From an uncultured Lachnospiraceae bacterium (lineage in GTDB: Bacteria; Bacillota; Clostridia; Lachnospirales; Lachnospiraceae): DNA of 64,000 bases. Under the pieces are notes generated by a model. It was given only the letters and a program-made list of their open reading frames with translations, ran no database searches and had not been told where the DNA came from. This document shows positions 32,176-40,160 of the stretch, one piece after another. Position 1 is the first letter of the stretch. The number at the start of each line of letters is the position of its first letter. Both the position numbers and the translations under genes were made by a program. The DNA lies in contig URMK01000003.1 of NCBI GenBank assembly GCA_900548905.1, positions 124,001-188,000 on the forward strand, written 5' to 3'.

Positions 32176-34189
32176 TGATATCCTCCTTCTCGTATCTGCT
32201 GATAAGTATTTCCGTGTCCAGCGCGGCGCAAATTTTACCGTTCCCCATGATACTGCAGCCGCTGATCCCTGTTTTTTTACGGAAATCCAGGCCGAATAAA
32301 GGAGGCAGCTGTTTCACTACAATACGCTTCTGTTCATACATGGAATCCACCAGAATACAGCCTTCCTTCTCATTTCCCTTCATATAAACAACTATGGCGT
32401 CTTCCGGTGTTTCCCCGTCCAGATGGTAAAAACGGTGAAGGTCGATGAACGGGATCATTCTGTCCTCAAACAGGATATAATCCTTTCCATTGATGGTTTC
32501 CCTGCTGTCCCTGCTTTTTCCCCAGTCCATAAACCGGAACACGTGCCGGGCGGGCATGGAAAACCGGTAATTTCCCACTTTAAAACGGATGCATTCCATT
32601 GTGGCAAGGGAAAGAGGCACCACAATGGTAAAGGTGGTCCCTTCACCGGGCGTGCTGTGAATATATAGGTTTCCCCCCACACCTTCCAGGATAGTTTTAA
32701 CCACATCCAGACCCACGCCTCTTCCGGAGTATTCCGTCACCTGCTCATTGGTGGTAAAGCCGGGGCACAATATCAGCTCCTGTATTTCCTGGCTGTCGTA
32801 TTCTTCTTCAGGACGGGTAAAAAGACCTCGTTCCCTGGCACGTTCCCGGATTCTCTTCTCATCAATTCCTGTGCCGTCGTCACTGAGGGACAGGCGCAGT
32901 TCCCCCGCCGTACTCTCTGCGGAAAAGACCACCCTTCCCTTTCTGCTTTTCCCGGCAGCCTCCCGCTCCTGCGGGGTTTCAATTCCATGATCCACCGCAT
33001 TGCGGATGATGTGGGTCAGTGCCTCGGAAGCATATTCCACCACGCTTTTATCCGCCTCCAGATCCTCGCAGTGAATGATGAGATCGGCTTCTTTATTTTG
33101 ATCCCTGCATATGTCCCTTAAAATACGGCGCAGGCGGGGCACAATTTTGTTTACGGGAACCAGACGCATTTCCATCACGGTTCTTTCCATTTCACTGATC
33201 AGCCGGCTGATCTGATGCGCGGTCCCTTCTTTTATATCCTCCAAACCGTATTTTTCCAACTCCGTATCCAGAGTGAGCATATGCAGCATCAACTCACCGG
33301 AAAGGTTCTGGAGACGGTCCAGACGGTCGGAACGTACATTGAAGAACTCCGCTTCCCTGCTTTCCGGGGCATTTCCTTTTTCCTCCGGCTTCTGCTTTTC
33401 CTGCGCCGTCAGTTCCTCCGGCGCCTGGGGCCGGCTATCCGCCAGGACACTGCATTCCGCAACAAAAAGGCCCTTCTGCAGGCTTTCCAGCACCTCCTGC
33501 TTATGCTCCGATTCAAACCGGATAAAAACGCCGTTTTCGCTGATGTAGCTGCTGCCCTCCACGGATTTTTCCAGATCTCCGGGCCAGGTTTCCACGCACG
33601 AACACAGATTCCCGATCTGTCTCACGAGCATAAAGGCCCTGATATTCTCCATTCTGCAGCCGTTTTCAAAAAGGATGCGTACCACCGTTCCTTCTTTTCC
33701 GTTCAAAGCCTCGGGAATTACCACAGGCCCCGGATCCTGGCTATCCCCGGCTTCTTCCGCCCCATCCGGCTCCTGGTGTGACGCCCTGTCCAGATAGGCG
33801 TCCGTCCTTGCTTCTATTTCCGCCGCACTGCAAGGCACATACCCTTCCTGGGGCATCCTGTCTAATTCCGCTTCTATATAATCGGAGGCGGCAAACAGCA
33901 GATCATACAGTTCCGGTTCCGCCTTTTCTATTTTTCCGTAGGTTTCCCTGTAATATGCAAAAAGATCCTCCAGCTTATGGGCCATGGAAGATAATTCCTG
34001 CAGCCCCATCATCGCGGAAGAGCTTTTTATCGTGTGCATGATACGGAAAATGCTGTGAATATCCTCTTCCGCAAATGCATTCTTTTTTTCCGCTTCCAAT
34101 AAAACCGCGCTTAACTGTCCGGTCAGCTGTCTGGTTTCCAACAGGTAAACCTCCAGCATGTCTTCCGCATCCGCTTCAAAATATCCCAT
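32126..34189 (-). CDS. cheA: Chemotaxis histidine kinase CheA
   Basis: A 687-residue kinase. The HPt domain at 1-110 has the phosphoacceptor His52 in IMHTIKSSSAMMG. A linker with a small ferredoxin-like (P2-type) domain spans about 160-250. The dimerisation domain starts at RLDRLQNLSGELM. In the ATPase domain the N-box is HIIRNAVDHGIETP, with LSDDGTGID and GRGVGLDVV. The C-terminal part is a CheW-like regulatory domain. It phosphorylates CheY, and perhaps the receiver-GGDEF protein encoded just upstream. GGCGGAG precedes the ATG. It overlaps cheW by 50 bp at its 3' end. Confidence 0.95.
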   Translation of the reverse strand: MGYFEADAEDMLEVYLLETRQLTGQLSAVLLEAEKKNAFAEEDIHSIFRIMHTIKSSSAMMGLQELSSMAHKLEDLFAYYRETYGKIEKAEPELYDLLFAASDYIEAELDRMPQEGYVPCSAAEIEARTDAYLDRASHQEPDGAEEAGDSQDPGPVVIPEALNGKEGTVVRILFENGCRMENIRAFMLVRQIGNLCSCVETWPGDLEKSVEGSSYISENGVFIRFESEHKQEVLESLQKGLFVAECSVLADSRPQAPEELTAQEKQKPEEKGNAPESREAEFFNVRSDRLDRLQNLSGELMLHMLTLDTELEKYGLEDIKEGTAHQISRLISEMERTVMEMRLVPVNKIVPRLRRILRDICRDQNKEADLIIHCEDLEADKSVVEYASEALTHIIRNAVDHGIETPQEREAAGKSRKGRVVFSAESTAGELRLSLSDDGTGIDEKRIRERARERGLFTRPEEEYDSQEIQELILCPGFTTNEQVTEYSGRGVGLDVVKTILEGVGGNLYIHSTPGEGTTFTIVVPLSLATMECIRFKVGNYRFSMPARHVFRFMDWGKSRDSRETINGKDYILFEDRMIPFIDLHRFYHLDGETPEDAIVVYMKGNEKEGCILVDSMYEQKRIVVKQLPPLFGLDFRKKTGISGCSIMGNGKICAALDTEILISRYEKEDINGSLYWQRTSLHSGKK

Positions 34190-34204
34190 TTTTTTCTCCG
34201 CCTG

Positions 34205-35143
34205 CTATTCCTTTTCATACCAGATACTGCAATTTTTTCCGGAACGCTTTCCCTTATATAAGGCTTTATCCGCACAATTGATGCTTTCCTCAATCCCCTC
34301 CAGTTCATGGTAGGTATGCAGCCCGAGAGTGAGAGTACAGGCGAATTCCGTATTGTCATAGAAAAAGGGGAAACGCTCCACTTCCTCACGGATGGATTCA
34401 CTGATCCGGAACGCTTCTTCTTCCGTTACGTCAAACAATATGATAAGAAATTCCTCGCCGCCCCAGCGCACCACCTTGTGTCTGCGGCAGAACCCCTCCA
34501 GAATATTGGCAATGCAGACCAGCGCCTGATCGCCGGCATCATGTCCGTAGGTGTCATTTATTTTCTTAAAATCATCGATATCCGCCAGAATCAGTACATT
34601 CTGGGTTTTCTCCCTGTTATGATCCCGGATATCATCCATCAGATCCCCGACCACATACCGGCGGTTATAAAGCCCTGTGAGGCCGTCCCGGAAGGCCATA
34701 TAATTCAGCCGTTCCATATTGGTACGCAGCTCCCGATTCTGGCGGTTCAGATCATCCTTCTGCTTCTTAAGCATGAGATGGGTATGTACTCTGGACAGTA
34801 GTTCCCCCCTGACAAAGGGCTTCTTGATATAGTCACAGGCTCCCTTGGAAAAGCCTTTTACGACATCGTCGTCCTTGTCCTTTGAGGTGAGAAAAAGGAT
34901 GGCCGCGTCATTCTGATCCGCCGCCTTCAGCCTGTCAAAAAGAGTATAGCCGTCCGCATCCGGCAGCACCACATCCAGCAGGATAAGATCCGGCTGGTAC
35001 TGCTTCACCATCGCCTCGGCTTCCTCTCCGGTGTGCGCTTCCGTTATAAAGACATTTTCTTCCTTTAAGGATGCTTTGATCTGTTCACAGATAAGCAGAC
35101 TGTCGTCCACAATCAGAACAATCTGTTTATTTCGAGTTTCCAT
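34205..35143 (-). CDS. Response regulator with GGDEF domain (diguanylate cyclase)
   Basis: A 312-residue protein. The receiver domain occupies 1-125, with Asp57 in LILLDVVLPDADG and Lys in YIKKPF; a short coiled linker precedes a GGDEF domain at about 145-308. The active-site loop is RWGGEEFLIILF (GGEEF, a functional variant), preceded by LADIDDFKKINDTYGHDAGD. It should make cyclic di-GMP when phosphorylated. I see no clear RxxD inhibitory site before the loop. GGAGG precedes the ATG. Its place between cheD and cheA suggests that this pathway outputs a second messenger as well as, or instead of, controlling a motor. Confidence 0.92.
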   Translation of the reverse strand: METRNKQIVLIVDDSLLICEQIKASLKEENVFITEAHTGEEAEAMVKQYQPDLILLDVVLPDADGYTLFDRLKAADQNDAAILFLTSKDKDDDVVKGFSKGACDYIKKPFVRGELLSRVHTHLMLKKQKDDLNRQNRELRTNMERLNYMAFRDGLTGLYNRRYVVGDLMDDIRDHNREKTQNVLILADIDDFKKINDTYGHDAGDQALVCIANILEGFCRRHKVVRWGGEEFLIILFDVTEEEAFRISESIREEVERFPFFYDNTEFACTLTLGLHTYHELEGIEESINCADKALYKGKRSGKNCSIWYEKE

Positions 35144-35161
35144 ACCATTCCTCCGCCTTTT

Positions 35162-35638
35162 CTACAGCACTACTGTTTCATGCCTTACTGTTCTGACTTC
35201 CAGTTTCCCGTCACCGGCAAAAAACAAAATCGTCCTGCCGTAATGATTTCCCGTATCCTCAGCTACGAGCCTTATACCTTCCTCCGCCAGCGCAAGCTTT
35301 ACCGCCGCCACATTCTGTTCCCCGATTTCCCATTGCCGGGATCCCGTTTCAAACATTTTGGCCCCGCCTGCTATCTTGGCGGTAATCCGCATCCTGGCCG
35401 CACCCGCACGCTCCATCCTGTACAGCAGCTCCCGCACCCCTTCATCTGCAAACTTGAACGTATTCTCCCTGTTAACGGCCGACAACTTTCCCGGAAGGAC
35501 TATGTGGGCCATACCCGCTATTTTTTTCCCTCTGTCATACAGACAGACCCCAACGCAGGATCCCAGGGCGTATGAGATGAGTATCTGCGGATCCGCCGCG
35601 ATTTTCCCTTCTCCGATTCCTACTGCAATTTTATCCAT
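35162..35638 (-). CDS. cheD: Chemoreceptor glutamine deamidase CheD
   Basis: A 158-residue enzyme. It contains ALGSCVGVCLYD with the catalytic Cys, AGMAHIVLP with the catalytic His, and GGAKMFE, the core of the family. CheD deamidates receptor glutamines and, in Gram-positive bacteria, binds CheC and raises its activity; the adjacent cheC gene fits. The ATG at 35638 has GGGGAG seven bases upstream, whereas the TTG at 35653 lies inside the end of cheC. It is co-directional and nearly contiguous with cheC. Confidence 0.93.
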   Translation of the reverse strand: MDKIAVGIGEGKIAADPQILISYALGSCVGVCLYDRGKKIAGMAHIVLPGKLSAVNRENTFKFADEGVRELLYRMERAGAARMRITAKIAGGAKMFETGSRQWEIGEQNVAAVKLALAEEGIRLVAEDTGNHYGRTILFFAGDGKLEVRTVRHETVVL

Positions 35639-35642
35639 GACG

Positions 35643-36254
35643 TCACTCCCCAAGCCTCTGGAGCATCATCTCCAGCGCTTCCGGTTCCGGAAGGAACAGA
35701 ATCCTTCCTGTAAAGGCCTTTCCTCCCAGACGGAAGATATTATCTATCACCAGAATATCCTCGCTGACCTCCAGATAATGCGCTACGGGGACGCTCAGAA
35801 GAGCAAGCCCCATATCTATGCTCAGGGCGGGCACCGTAACATCCATTTTCAGATCCAGGACCGCTGAAAGCGCGCATATGTAGGAACCGCACATGATATT
35901 TCCCATTTCACAGATAAGGGAACGTTCCATTTCATTCAGGGAAAGCAGATTCCGTTCCTCTTCTCCCAAAACATTGTCAAGTACCGCCTTGGTGAAGGTT
36001 TCATCCAGCAGGAAAAGGAACACACCCTTCAAATCCCCGGTTACTCCCACCATAATTCCCGTCATCAGCTCTTCCGCCGACCGCAGGAGGGAACAGCAGT
36101 CCTGATATTTCATAATCCGCAGTCCCGGCACTTCTATATCAACCGGCTCCATCAGCATCTGGGAAAGCGCCGTTACCGCATTTCCTGTGCCGATATTGCC
36201 CAGTTCCTTTAAAAAATCCCTGGATAGTTCATCCAATTTCCAATACTGATCCAT
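35643..36254 (-). CDS. cheC: CheY-P phosphatase CheC
   Basis: A 203-residue protein with two phosphatase signature helices: DFLKELGNIGTGNAVTAL (E-x-x-N...N) and LICEMGNIMCGSYICAL, the second with Ser in place of the last Asn of the first motif. CheC removes phosphate from CheY and is stimulated by CheD. A TTG at 36290 would overlap the receptor gene; the ATG at 36254 with AGGGGAGG before it is preferred, although the spacing is tight. The gene lies between the receptor gene and cheD. Confidence 0.92.
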   Translation of the reverse strand: MDQYWKLDELSRDFLKELGNIGTGNAVTALSQMLMEPVDIEVPGLRIMKYQDCCSLLRSAEELMTGIMVGVTGDLKGVFLFLLDETFTKAVLDNVLGEEERNLLSLNEMERSLICEMGNIMCGSYICALSAVLDLKMDVTVPALSIDMGLALLSVPVAHYLEVSEDILVIDNIFRLGGKAFTGRILFLPEPEALEMMLQRLGE

Positions 36255-36279
36255 AGCCTCCCCTTTATCTGCCGGCTTA

Positions 36280-37956
36280 TCAAAGCTCAAACTGTTCCAC
36301 CATTTCCTTCAGCAACTGGGCCTGGGCGGATAATTCTTCACTAGCCGCGGCGCTTTCCTCGGAGGTAGCTGAATTTCCCTGCACGATATCAGAAATCAGT
36401 TCGATGCTTTTCCGAATCTGGGCAATGGCGTCGGCCTGCTGGATACAGACCTCCGAAATCTTCTCCACCATGCCGTTTACCTTCTGCGCTCCGGTTACCG
36501 ATTCCTTTAGGGTTACCGCCGTGGTCTCCGCGGTTTCCATTCCCACGTCCACTGCTTCCGAGTTCTTATCAATAAGTTCCGCCGTCAGTTTGGACGCCGC
36601 AGTCGTTTTCGCAGCAAGCCTGCGTATTTCGCCCGCTACCACCGAAAAACCTCTTCCGGCTTCTCCGGCTCTGGCGGCTTCCACAGAAGCGTTCAGGGCC
36701 AGTATGTTGGTCTGAAATGCAATATCTTCGATTTCCTGTACTATCTTTGTTATTTCCGTGGAATTCAGCTTCACATGATCGATCGCCTGAATCAGGGCCT
36801 GCATCTGTTTGTCGCTTTCCATGAGACTGTTCCCCACCGTATCGGAAAGCCGGCTGGACTCCACCGCATTATCCGCATTATCCCGTACGCTTTCCGCGAT
36901 TTCATTGATGCTCACTGCCAGCTCTTCCACCGATCCCGCCTGCTCTGCCGCTCCCCGCGCCAGGGCCTGTGCCCCGCCTGATACCTGCTCGGCTCCTCCG
37001 GATACGAGCTCCGCGCTGCTGCCGATCTGCTGGATGGAATCCCTCAGAAGGCCGGAGATCTCTTCCATAGCTTCTCCCAACGCAACGAAGTCCCCTTTGA
37101 ATACCGCATCCGAATGATAATTCAGCTTTCCTTTTCCCAGGGCGGTCAGGCTCTTTCTCATCTCTGTCACATACAGATTGAGGGCTTGCGTTGTATCTCT
37201 TATGTCATCCGCCAGCTGTCCCAGCTCATTCCGGGAGGTATAAGCAAGGCTGGTGGTAAGACGGCCGTTGGCGATGTCATTAGCCGCTTTCTTTACCTCA
37301 TTAACAGGATGTATCACGCTTCTGATGATAAGGACACACAAAAGCACGGTAAACCCAACGCTGACTGCGGCAAGAAGCAGCAGCAGAAACACCACTCTGG
37401 TGTTCACTTCTTTTCCCTCAGCAAGACGGGCATTGGCATCCTTAGTGGATAAGTCAATGACCTGGCTCAGCGTATCCCTTACTTCATTGAACTTAGGGGA
37501 ATACTGGCTGACATACAGGTCCAGGGCTTCCTCATCCTTCCCCTGCTCCCGCAGCTTCAGCACCTGTTCCCTTACCGAGTTCAGCTCCTCGTACTGGATT
37601 TCCAGCTCGGAAACCTTCTCCGCCCCGCTTATATATCCGGTGGTAAGCTCTTCCAGCTGCTTTTCAATATCCGCCACACTCTGCCTTGTCTTTTCCAGAT
37701 ACTCGTCCTCATCCACCAAATCCTCCGTTGATATCAGGAGGGTGACATTTTTTCCCACAGACTGGAGGCTGGCAATCATACGCAGAGAACTCTCCACATT
37801 GGCAAAGGGTTCCTCATACAGCTTTTGTGACCGTTCCGACATGAAATTGATATTCGTAATCACTGTGACTATGGTTATGATATATAAGAATATAATAATA
37901 GCGAATGCCGCCACCAGCTTCGATCCTATTTTCATATCCTCAAATCTTTTTTTCAT
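36280..37956 (-). CDS. Methyl-accepting chemotaxis protein
   Basis: A 558-residue receptor. Membrane segment 1 is at about 12-33 (LVAAFAIIIFLYIITIV). An extracellular four-helix-bundle sensor domain of about 155 residues follows, then membrane segment 2 near 195 (VVFLLLLLAAVSVGFTVLLC), a HAMP domain (VIHPVNEVKKAANDIANGRL) and the signalling domain with the highly conserved hairpin IAFQTNILALNASVEAARAG. The C-terminus has no CheR-tethering pentapeptide. The ATG at 37956 has GGAAAGG upstream and starts just before the first membrane helix. It is the only receptor in the operon, so it is probably the dedicated sensor; the ligand is unknown. Confidence 0.93.
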   Translation of the reverse strand: MKKRFEDMKIGSKLVAAFAIIIFLYIITIVTVITNINFMSERSQKLYEEPFANVESSLRMIASLQSVGKNVTLLISTEDLVDEDEYLEKTRQSVADIEKQLEELTTGYISGAEKVSELEIQYEELNSVREQVLKLREQGKDEEALDLYVSQYSPKFNEVRDTLSQVIDLSTKDANARLAEGKEVNTRVVFLLLLLAAVSVGFTVLLCVLIIRSVIHPVNEVKKAANDIANGRLTTSLAYTSRNELGQLADDIRDTTQALNLYVTEMRKSLTALGKGKLNYHSDAVFKGDFVALGEAMEEISGLLRDSIQQIGSSAELVSGGAEQVSGGAQALARGAAEQAGSVEELAVSINEIAESVRDNADNAVESSRLSDTVGNSLMESDKQMQALIQAIDHVKLNSTEITKIVQEIEDIAFQTNILALNASVEAARAGEAGRGFSVVAGEIRRLAAKTTAASKLTAELIDKNSEAVDVGMETAETTAVTLKESVTGAQKVNGMVEKISEVCIQQADAIAQIRKSIELISDIVQGNSATSEESAAASEELSAQAQLLKEMVEQFEL

Positions 37957-38006
37957 CTTCTGGTATCCTTTCCTCCGGGACATCCCGCACCGCTGTTATG
38001 ATCCGG

Positions 38007-38372
38007 TCAGCTTTCCATTGCATTCCGGATAATCTTCCGGAATTCGTCCGGCCGGAAAGGCTTTACGATAAAATCCCGGGCTCCCAGCATCACCGCCTTT
38101 TGGATCATTTGCTCCTGCCCCACCGCCGAACACATAACCACTCTGGCTCCGGGATCCCTCTTCTCTATTTCCTCCAGAACCTCCAGCCCTGATATTCCCG
38201 GCATGGTAATATCCAGAAGCACCAGATCCGGCCTGCAGGCATCATACTGCTCCAAAGCCTGCTCACCGTCACACGCCTCATATACTTCCGTATAGCCGCA
38301 TTCCTCCAGATTTTTGCGGATTACCTTTCTCATGAATAAGGCATCATCCACCACCATTATTTTCTTCCCCAT
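38007..38372 (-). CDS. cheY: Chemotaxis response regulator CheY
   Basis: A 121-residue stand-alone receiver domain: acidic pocket VVDDALFMR, phosphoacceptor Asp54 in LVLLDITMPG, Ser/Ala switch VVMCSAVGQ and Lys in DFIVKPF. AAGGAGC precedes the ATG. It lies between cheR and the receptor gene in the operon and would be phosphorylated by CheA and dephosphorylated by CheC. Confidence 0.95.
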   Translation of the reverse strand: MGKKIMVVDDALFMRKVIRKNLEECGYTEVYEACDGEQALEQYDACRPDLVLLDITMPGISGLEVLEEIEKRDPGARVVMCSAVGQEQMIQKAVMLGARDFIVKPFRPDEFRKIIRNAMES

Positions 38373-38397
38373 ACGTGCTCCTTCACCAAATCCTTCC

Positions 38398-39213
38398 TTA
38401 TTCCCGTTTTTTTCTGTATACAGCCGGATATACCGGTTCCAGCCGGGTTTCCTTTGCAGTCAGCAGCTCCGCGTGTCCTATCAGGAGATATCCCCCTTTG
38501 TCCAGCGCGTCCTCCAGCGTTGTAATCAGTCTCTCTCTGGAGCTTTTATCAAAATATATCATCACGTTCCGGCACAGGATAATATGGAATTTTTCCGATG
38601 TCCTTACAGGATCCATCAGATTGCGGCGCTGGAAGCGGACACAAGCTTTCAAATCCTCTTCCACACCGAAGGTCCTGCCGTCTGTTTTTCCGCAGTACCG
38701 CCTTCTCCACTCCGGAGGGAGGCCTTCCAGCTCCTTGACCGGATATACGCCCTTCTTTGCCTTCTCCAGCGCTTCCCCGGAAATGTCGGTAGCCAGGATC
38801 CTCGCCCTGCACGCGTCATTCCGGCTTCGCCGGTATTCCTGCAGGGCCATACCCAGTGTGTAGCATTCTTCTCCGGTAGAACAGCCCGCACACCAGATAT
38901 CCAGCACCCCGGACGGGATATGCTCCAGCAGCTCCGGCAGGATAGCATCCTGCAGCCGTTCGAAATGATCCGGTTCCCTGTAAAAATAAGTATAATTGGT
39001 GGTGAGGCGGTTCACCATTTCCCCTGCCATCTCCCCGCTTCTGTCCTTATGCAGCATATCCAGGTAGCCGGAAAAGGAATCCAGGCCATAGCGCTCCAGA
39101 ACCCTGGTCATCCGGCATTCAATCAGGACCCGCTTTTTCTCCAGATTGATTCCGTATTCTTCGCGCATATACTTCACAATATCCGTGAATTCCTTTTCCC
39201 TAAGCCTAATCAC
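38398..39213 (-). CDS. cheR: Chemotaxis protein methyltransferase CheR
   Basis: A 271-residue enzyme that methylates receptor glutamates with S-adenosylmethionine. The N-terminal helical domain includes YGINLEKKRVLIECRMTRVL; TTNYTYFYREPDHF, DIWCAGCSTGEECYTLGMAL (SAM site), ILATDISGEALEKAKKGVYP and IILCRNVMIYFD follow. The GTG at 39213 is preceded by GGAGAAG and matches the family start; the longer frame to 39387 is not supported. It overlaps the upstream CheW-like gene by 8 bp. No CheB methylesterase is encoded nearby. Confidence 0.94.
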   Translation of the reverse strand: MIRLREKEFTDIVKYMREEYGINLEKKRVLIECRMTRVLERYGLDSFSGYLDMLHKDRSGEMAGEMVNRLTTNYTYFYREPDHFERLQDAILPELLEHIPSGVLDIWCAGCSTGEECYTLGMALQEYRRSRNDACRARILATDISGEALEKAKKGVYPVKELEGLPPEWRRRYCGKTDGRTFGVEEDLKACVRFQRRNLMDPVRTSEKFHIILCRNVMIYFDKSSRERLITTLEDALDKGGYLLIGHAELLTAKETRLEPVYPAVYRKKRE

Positions 39214-39520
39214 TTTTCTTCTCCCAGACTCCGGGCAGGACGCTTTCCAGATCTTCCCGGGCGGCCTCCTCTTCTCCCAGGGCCAGCGCAGCGATCCCCG
39301 TAAGCCCGCCGCCTGCCTCAAGAAGAACACCGCAGGGGGCCTCACCCCCGTCTCCTGTCCGGTAAAATACCACGAGGTTTTCCCCATAAACAGAAAGGCC
39401 CTGGATAGTATCCTCCGCCCCCGGCACGGGGCAGATATCCGGCCTCGTCAGAATTGTCTGTATTCTTTGTTTTTCTATATACAGCTTTTTACCGCCTGTA
39501 TCGGCTGTTATATATTCCAT
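39206..39520 (-). CDS. Small CheW-like protein
   Basis: A 104-residue protein starting MEYITADTGGKKLYIEKQRI. ILTRPDICPVPGAEDTIQGL and SVYGENLVVFYRTG match the core of a CheW-type SH3 domain, but the domain is short. GGAGGG precedes the ATG at 39520. It lies between another CheW-like gene and cheR, with an 8-bp overlap into cheR. It probably helps array assembly or links another input to CheA; this is inferred from context. Confidence 0.65.
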   Translation of the reverse strand: MEYITADTGGKKLYIEKQRIQTILTRPDICPVPGAEDTIQGLSVYGENLVVFYRTGDGGEAPCGVLLEAGGGLTGIAALALGEEEAAREDLESVLPGVWEKKSD

Positions 39521-39539
39521 TTGGTTCCCTCCGCTCCCG

Positions 39540-39968
39540 TTATATACGTCCGGAGCCTTCCGCGCCCTGGGCAGCCTTCTTCCAATTCCGCAGTTCCCCG
39601 GCATCCAGAAGGTAAGCTAACTTTGTTTTCCCGTCCTCTGTACGGACTGCAACGGCGGCGCTTATATACCGGTTCTGTTCCCTGTACACTTGTTCCGGCA
39701 GTTCCCATATACGGCTTTCCCCGATATCCGGGAACCCCAGCACCTCCGATGCAGGCATTCCCAGAATCTCATCTCCGCTGCTAAAGAGAATCCAATATTT
39801 GTTTTTCTCATCTTTTCCGCTCCCTTCCCACAGATCGACATACCCTGTTTCCGGATTAACACCTTCCGCAAGGGGATTTCCAATCACTTTATCTACAAAT
39901 GGGAGGGGGATCAGGAAAAAGAAATTTTCCAGGACAAAAAAAATACAGCGGTCCTTCTGCTCCCTCAT
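39540..39968 (-). CDS. CheW-like protein, first gene of the chemosensory operon
   Basis: A 142-residue divergent CheW-type domain: CIFFVLENFFFLIPLPFVDKVI at the start (given here only as the beta-rich first strands), ILGMPASEVLGFPDI in the middle and LAYLLDAGELRNW at the end, the position where CheW proteins end in a similar strand. GCGGAAG precedes the ATG. A good promoter lies 38-66 bp upstream, and nine further genes follow in the same direction. Confidence 0.6.
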   Translation of the reverse strand: MREQKDRCIFFVLENFFFLIPLPFVDKVIGNPLAEGVNPETGYVDLWEGSGKDEKNKYWILFSSGDEILGMPASEVLGFPDIGESRIWELPEQVYREQNRYISAAVAVRTEDGKTKLAYLLDAGELRNWKKAAQGAEGSGRI

Positions 39969-40005
39969 TATCTTCCGCCTTTTCTTTTTATTGAATAGTA
40001 ATATA

Positions 40006-40034
40006 ATAATACTTTATCGGAAGAGAAAACTCAA
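40006..40034 (-). promoter_or_regulatory. Sigma-A promoter of the chemosensory operon
   Basis: TTGAGT, a 17-bp spacer and TATTAT on the minus strand, with the -10 box 38 bp before the first start codon. The spacer contains CCGATAA, reminiscent of the -10 box of sigma-D (motility) promoters, but no matching TAAA element stands 15 bp before it. Confidence 0.75.
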
Positions 40035-40070
40035 GGGGAGGTATGAAATATGGAATAAAAACAAAATAAA

Positions 40071-40141
40071 CCGGCACTTCCTTTCCTCTTCAGGTATGGG
40101 CATCGCCCAAAATAACCGTATGCGGGAAAGGACCGTGCCGG
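40071..40141 (-). terminator. Probable terminator of the first sugar operon
   Basis: CCGGCAC and GTGCCGG, extended inward by CCTTTCC/GGAAAGG, form a long imperfect hairpin. On the minus strand it is followed by TTTATTTTGTTTTTATT. It lies 20 bp after the GH5 gene stop and just upstream of the chemosensory promoter. Confidence 0.65.
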
Positions 40142-40160
40142 CAGCAGTCTGTCCTTTTTC

